This document shows positions 60,400 through 64,000 of a stretch of 64,000 nucleotides of DNA, one piece after another. The notes beneath the pieces are model-generated. The model searched no databases. It was not told the DNA's origin and saw nothing but the letters and a program-made list of their open reading frames with translations. The DNA is from DAOPJM01 sp964490325 (GTDB taxonomy: Bacteria; Bacillota; Clostridia; Christensenellales; CAG-138): positions 6,687-70,686 of the forward strand of contig CAZBBX010000006.1 in the NCBI GenBank assembly GCA_964490325.1, read 5' to 3'. Position numbers and translations under genes: made by a program. Each line of letters begins with the position of its first letter. The first letter of the stretch is position 1.

Positions 60400-61862
60400 A
60401 GCCTGTTTTGCGTCCTTTTGAAGCAGCCTGCTTCGATCGATCCTTGATCCAAGCGGGCGTAGAGTCGATCGAACTGATGCGCCGCGCCGCGCACGGACTT
60501 GCCGAGGCTGCAAAGGCAATGGATACGGCGGGAGCCAACAGCTTTACGGCGCTCTGCGGCAGCGGCAACAATGGCGGGGACGGCTTTGCTGCGTTTTGCG
60601 AGCTTACAGAAGCAGGCGCGGATTGCTGCGCGATCACCCTTTGCGACGAAGCGCATTTGAGCGCAGACGCGAAGTGGTATCTTCATCTTGCAAGGCGCGT
60701 AGGGGTACGCATCCTCCCTTGGCCACAGCCCCTCAAGAACACGATCCTGATCGACGCACTTTTGGGCACGGGTCTGCATCGCCCCGTGGAAGGCGATTAT
60801 TTAGAAGCGATCGAGGCGATGAATAACAGCGGCTGCCCGATCATCGCCGCTGATCTGCCAAGCGGCTTAAACGGAGAAACGGGACAGGTGATGGGCGCCT
60901 GCGTGCGTGCGGATGCGACCGTTACCTTTGGCGCCTACAAATTGGGCTTGCTGCTGGGGCAGGGACGCCTGTACGCAGGCGAGATCACGCTTTGCCCCTT
61001 GGCAGAGCAGGAACCAAACAGTGAGATCTTCCTTTTGATGCAGGAGGACGTAAAAGCGCTTTTGCCGCAGCGTCCCTTGGATTCCCATAAGGGCAAGAAC
61101 GGCCATGCTTTACTATGCGTGGGTTCAGAGCGCTATGTGGGAGCGGCGCTTTTGTGCGCAAAGAGCTGCTTGCGGGGCGGGAGCGGCCTAACGACCGTGG
61201 CCTTGCCCGCATCCATTCGTCCCGCTTTGTATGCCATCCCCGAGGTAATGAGCGTTCCCTGCGGCAAGAGCGCATGGGACGAGGAGGCTTGTTCGGACGC
61301 CATACGCCTTTTTAGGGGCAAAAGTGCTTTGGGACTGGGCTGCGGCATGGGCGATGATGATCTTTCCCCACTGTTGAAGGCTGCGCTTCAAACAAAGCTG
61401 CCGATGGTGTTGGATGCGGACGGCCTAAACTGCCTTTCGCGCCATTCGGAACTCTATCTGCTGCTGCATGAGAAGGTCGTTTTGACGCCGCATCCGCGGG
61501 AGATGAGCAGATTGACGGGTGAGGCAACGGAGTTGATCGCGGCGGACCCCGTTCAAACGGCAAGGCAGTATGCCAAGGCGTGGGGCTGCATCGTGCTGCT
61601 CAAGGGGCATACGAGCGTCATAAGCGACGGCACGCGTACCATGCTGAACTGTACGGGGAATGCGGGGCTTGCCAAGGGCGGAAGCGGCGACGTTCTCACA
61701 GGTCTTATCACGGCGCTCTTGGCGCAGGGCTTATCCGCCTTTGACGCGGCCTGCGCAGGCGCGTATCTGCTGGGCAGCTCTGCGGAGCTTGCCTTGCAGC
61801 TATTACAGCTGCGCGCATTGACGGCGGGAGACGTGATCGACGCCATTTCAAGATCGATTTGA
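60396..61862 (+). CDS. nnr: Bifunctional NAD(P)HX epimerase/dehydratase
   Basis: This 488-residue enzyme repairs hydrated NAD(P)H. The N-terminal epimerase domain (about 1-205) has CGSGNNGGDGF and the PSGLNGETG loop; the C-terminal ADP-dependent dehydratase domain (about 215-488) has LTPHPREMSRL and AGLAKGGSGDVLTG. Both catalytic parts look complete. It overlaps recX by 4 bases and is followed after 12 bases by hflX. Confidence 0.95.
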   Translation: MKPVLRPFEAACFDRSLIQAGVESIELMRRAAHGLAEAAKAMDTAGANSFTALCGSGNNGGDGFAAFCELTEAGADCCAITLCDEAHLSADAKWYLHLARRVGVRILPWPQPLKNTILIDALLGTGLHRPVEGDYLEAIEAMNNSGCPIIAADLPSGLNGETGQVMGACVRADATVTFGAYKLGLLLGQGRLYAGEITLCPLAEQEPNSEIFLLMQEDVKALLPQRPLDSHKGKNGHALLCVGSERYVGAALLCAKSCLRGGSGLTTVALPASIRPALYAIPEVMSVPCGKSAWDEEACSDAIRLFRGKSALGLGCGMGDDDLSPLLKAALQTKLPMVLDADGLNCLSRHSELYLLLHEKVVLTPHPREMSRLTGEATELIAADPVQTARQYAKAWGCIVLLKGHTSVISDGTRTMLNCTGNAGLAKGGSGDVLTGLITALLAQGLSAFDAACAGAYLLGSSAELALQLLQLRALTAGDVIDAISRSI

Positions 61863-61874
61863 ATAGGAGTATAT

Positions 61875-63692
61875 ATGGATAAGGAAAAGAAGATACACGG
61901 CGATACAAGCGGTATTAAGGACAGCATCAAGGAACGCATCAGCGCCCTGTACGATATGGAGCAAACAGGCGGCGTGTTCGTATCCTATGAACTGCTTGCC
62001 GAGCTTGCGGCGCTTACACAGCTGATAAACCGCGAAATATCGGTCTTCATCTCCAGAGGCGGCCGCATCATGGACGTCTCCGTGGGCGACAGCAAGACGG
62101 TCTCGCTGCCGCAGATCCGCTTGGTGCGCAACATAGACAGGCTGTGCGGCGTCCGCTGCATACACACGCACCCCAACGGCAGCGGCATCTTGAGCGACGT
62201 GGATCTGGGAACGCTGAACGCCTCGCGCTTGGACAGCATGGCAGCCGTTGGCGTTCGTGACGGAAAACCGACAAGCTTTTATGCCGCCTTTGTGTGCGAA
62301 CGGGAGGGTGAAGAACGTATTCCCGTCATCTATGGCCCCCTGCGCAGCTATGAACTGCCGCAGCAACAGCTTTTGGACGCCATCATGGAGGCGGACGCTC
62401 GGCTGATGAGCAGCGCCTATACCGTCACGCAGGCAGAGCCTGAGCGCGCCGTTTTGGTGGGCATGGACGGTGGGGACGGCTACGACTCCTTGGAAGAGCT
62501 TGCGGCATTAGCGGACAGCGCGGGTCTTCGTGTAGTGCACAAGGAGTTTCGGCGCAAGCGCGTGGTAGATAACACGACCTATATCGGCTCCGGAAAGGCC
62601 GACGAGCTGCGGCTCATCGGGAACGCCATGGAAGCGGACGTCTTTCTCTTTGACGATGAGCTGTCCGCGATCCAGATACGCAATCTGGAGCTGATACTGA
62701 GCGCTCCCGTGATCGACCGCACGACGCTGATCCTTGACATTTTCGCGACAAGGGCTACAAGCCGCGAGGGTAAGCTGCAGGTGGAGCTTGCCCAGTACAA
62801 ATACCGTTTGCCACGGTTGCTTGGCATGGGCGCCGTGCTTTCAAGGCAGGGATCTTCGGGCGTTGGGATGCGCGGCCCCGGTGAAAAGAAATTAGAGATC
62901 GACAGAAGGCGCATCCATCGGCGCATCTTTGAGCTGGAAACGGAATTGAGCGAGATCGAAAAGCAGCGCACGCTTCGCCGTGACGGCAGAAAACGCGGCG
63001 CACAGCCCCTTGTGGCCCTGGTCGGCTATACCAATGCGGGCAAGAGCACACTTTTGAACCGTCTGACGGACAGCGAAGTGCTGGCGGAGGACAAGTTATT
63101 TGCAACACTGGATCCCGTTGTGCGGCGCTTGACACTGCCTTCGGGACGGGAATGCCTGCTCAGCGACACCGTTGGCTTTATCAACAAGCTGCCGCATGAC
63201 CTCATTTCGGCGTTTCAATCCACCTTGGAGGAGGTGCGCGATGCGCAGCTCATCCTGCATGTCATCGATTCCACAAGCGACTACTTTGATGTGCAGCAGC
63301 GCGTGGTGCGGCAGGTGCTCGATCAGCTTGGCGCGGGCAATACGCCGTGTATCGAGCTGTACAACAAGGTCGACAGCGACCGCAGCCAGTCCTGCGGCAG
63401 GCAAAATTTTCTGCCCATCAGCGCAAGGACAGGGGAGGGCGTGGACGAGCTGCTCAAAAGGATCGACGCCCTGCTTGGCGCTGCGCAGCGTGAGCTGACG
63501 CTGACCATTCCGTATGAGCGATACGAGCTGACGCGGCTCATCCACGACAAAGCCACCGTGCTGGAGGAAAGTCATGAGGCGGAGGGAACGAAGCTGCACT
63601 TTCTGATCGACGAGGACAAGCTGTGGCAGTTGGAAAAAGAGCTGCCTAAGGACTGGATACGTGCTAAGCAGGAGGACGATGGCAATGCCTAA
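61875..63692 (+). CDS. hflX: HflX GTPase with an N-terminal JAMM/RadC-like domain
   Basis: This 605-residue protein is about 180 residues longer than classical HflX. The C-terminal part has the HflX domain with GSGKADEL and RGPGEKKLEIDRRRI and the G domain: G1 GYTNAGKST (384-392), then DTVGFI and NKVD. HflX splits stalled or hibernating ribosomes. The N-terminal extension contains E54, H97-T-H99-P, S107 and D110 in the order and spacing of the JAMM metal motif (E, HxHP-x6-S-xx-D) found in RadC and MPN+ proteases. Whether it binds zinc is untested. AGGAG precedes the start. Confidence 0.92.
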   Translation: MDKEKKIHGDTSGIKDSIKERISALYDMEQTGGVFVSYELLAELAALTQLINREISVFISRGGRIMDVSVGDSKTVSLPQIRLVRNIDRLCGVRCIHTHPNGSGILSDVDLGTLNASRLDSMAAVGVRDGKPTSFYAAFVCEREGEERIPVIYGPLRSYELPQQQLLDAIMEADARLMSSAYTVTQAEPERAVLVGMDGGDGYDSLEELAALADSAGLRVVHKEFRRKRVVDNTTYIGSGKADELRLIGNAMEADVFLFDDELSAIQIRNLELILSAPVIDRTTLILDIFATRATSREGKLQVELAQYKYRLPRLLGMGAVLSRQGSSGVGMRGPGEKKLEIDRRRIHRRIFELETELSEIEKQRTLRRDGRKRGAQPLVALVGYTNAGKSTLLNRLTDSEVLAEDKLFATLDPVVRRLTLPSGRECLLSDTVGFINKLPHDLISAFQSTLEEVRDAQLILHVIDSTSDYFDVQQRVVRQVLDQLGAGNTPCIELYNKVDSDRSQSCGRQNFLPISARTGEGVDELLKRIDALLGAAQRELTLTIPYERYELTRLIHDKATVLEESHEAEGTKLHFLIDEDKLWQLEKELPKDWIRAKQEDDGNA

Positions 63693-63942
63693 GGTGAAGC
63701 TTACCATCCTTGAAAGCCGCTGCCGCTGTGGATACTTTCATCAGGGTGACAGCTTTCTTGTGGAGGATCTTTGTCCGCCTCTGTGTCACGAGCTGTGGGC
63801 CTGCGCCTATATGCAGGTCTATGCCCTTCGCAACGGCGCTCTTTTAGACTGCGGCGACACAAGAGCGGCGCACTTCACGCTTCGCTGCCCCGATGAAGGC
63901 CGCGTGCTGCTTTACGGAGAGTCGCTGCCCGAGGAGAATTGA
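63685..63942 (+). CDS. TIGR04076-family small cysteine-rich protein
   Basis: This 85-residue protein starts PKVKLTILESRCRCGYFHQGDSF and has six to seven cysteines, including LCPPLCHELW. That is the TIGR04076 pattern, a family of small proteins common in anaerobes without assigned function; the cysteines suggest metal binding. The ATG at 63685 follows AGGAGG and overlaps hflX by 8 bases; another ATG lies two codons upstream. Confidence 0.8.
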   Translation: MPKVKLTILESRCRCGYFHQGDSFLVEDLCPPLCHELWACAYMQVYALRNGALLDCGDTRAAHFTLRCPDEGRVLLYGESLPEEN

Positions 63943-64000
63943 ATCAAAAAACGGTTCAATGTCAATAGTTGGGGTAGTGTGAATGTTAAGTAGCACAGGG
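63943..64000. other. Sequence at the window end, no gene seen
   Basis: This AT-richer stretch follows the last gene. It holds no terminator and no complete frame. The GGTTCAATGTCAATAGTTG segment faintly resembles a terminal repeat of ISL3-type insertion sequences as I remember them. Confidence 0.3.

Overview
The window is most likely a chromosomal scaffold from an anaerobic, high-GC member of the Clostridia (Firmicutes), perhaps a gut or rumen lineage. Evidence: a perfect CIRCE operator in front of hrcA-grpE-dnaK-dnaJ, a T-box leader in front of hisS, a Bacillus-type LexA box on dinB, butyrate kinase and phosphate butyryltransferase, ferredoxin-dependent 2-oxoacid oxidation, tryptophanase, VanW and NlpC/P60 wall proteins, and dockerin modules. 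A run of 100 N at 19996-20095 shows a draft or metagenome assembly. I see no rRNA, tRNA, CRISPR array, prophage or complete insertion sequence.

Layout. 1-9945: a truncated gene, a GNAT acetyltransferase, the TldD/TldE peptidase pair, a lipoprotein, a three-gene MacB-like ABC module with a CARDB-like surface protein, then an AT-rich stretch with a probable stand-alone structured RNA (about 9160-9325) and a small lipoprotein. 10173-20379: the most unusual region, a tight operon of an IclR regulator, a FecB/BtuF-type binding lipoprotein, a membrane-anchored surface protein, a MotA/TolQ/ExbB channel subunit, a DUF2149 protein that looks like ExbD, and a 1554-residue secreted protein, followed by a repeat-containing secreted protein. 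Three of the secreted products share a domain resembling the molybdopterin-oxidoreductase (SUOX) fold, and two carry dockerins. 20547-25778: double GNAT, T-box, hisS, aspS, an RseC-like protein, thioredoxin and a Dabb protein. 25860-29423: tryptophanase and a Gate-domain membrane protein, with a divergent GntR regulator.

29657-35088 is a branched-chain keto-acid operon: butyrate kinase, a P-loop ATPase, four subunits of a VOR-type 2-oxoacid:ferredoxin oxidoreductase and a branched-chain aminotransferase. With Ptb at 47121-48038 it would convert branched-chain amino acids to acyl-CoA, acyl-phosphate and acid, yielding reduced ferredoxin and ATP. 35197-39244 (minus strand): an NlpC/P60 hydrolase, molybdenum-cofactor genes (MogA-like, MOSC, MoaA, MoaC) and a LUD-domain protein. 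39435-43796: a surface O-acylation cluster (MBOAT, DHHW protein, RCC1-repeat membrane protein). 44053-53001: lepA-hemW, ptb and the heat-shock operon. 53008-63942: an orphan DNA methyltransferase, an iron-sulfur aldo/keto reductase, a ComEC-like metallo-hydrolase lipoprotein, SOS-controlled dinB, a VanW protein, recX, NAD(P)HX repair, and an HflX GTPase whose N-terminal extension carries a JAMM/RadC-type metal-binding signature.

All calls come from reading the sequence and from remembered family features; no database search was run.
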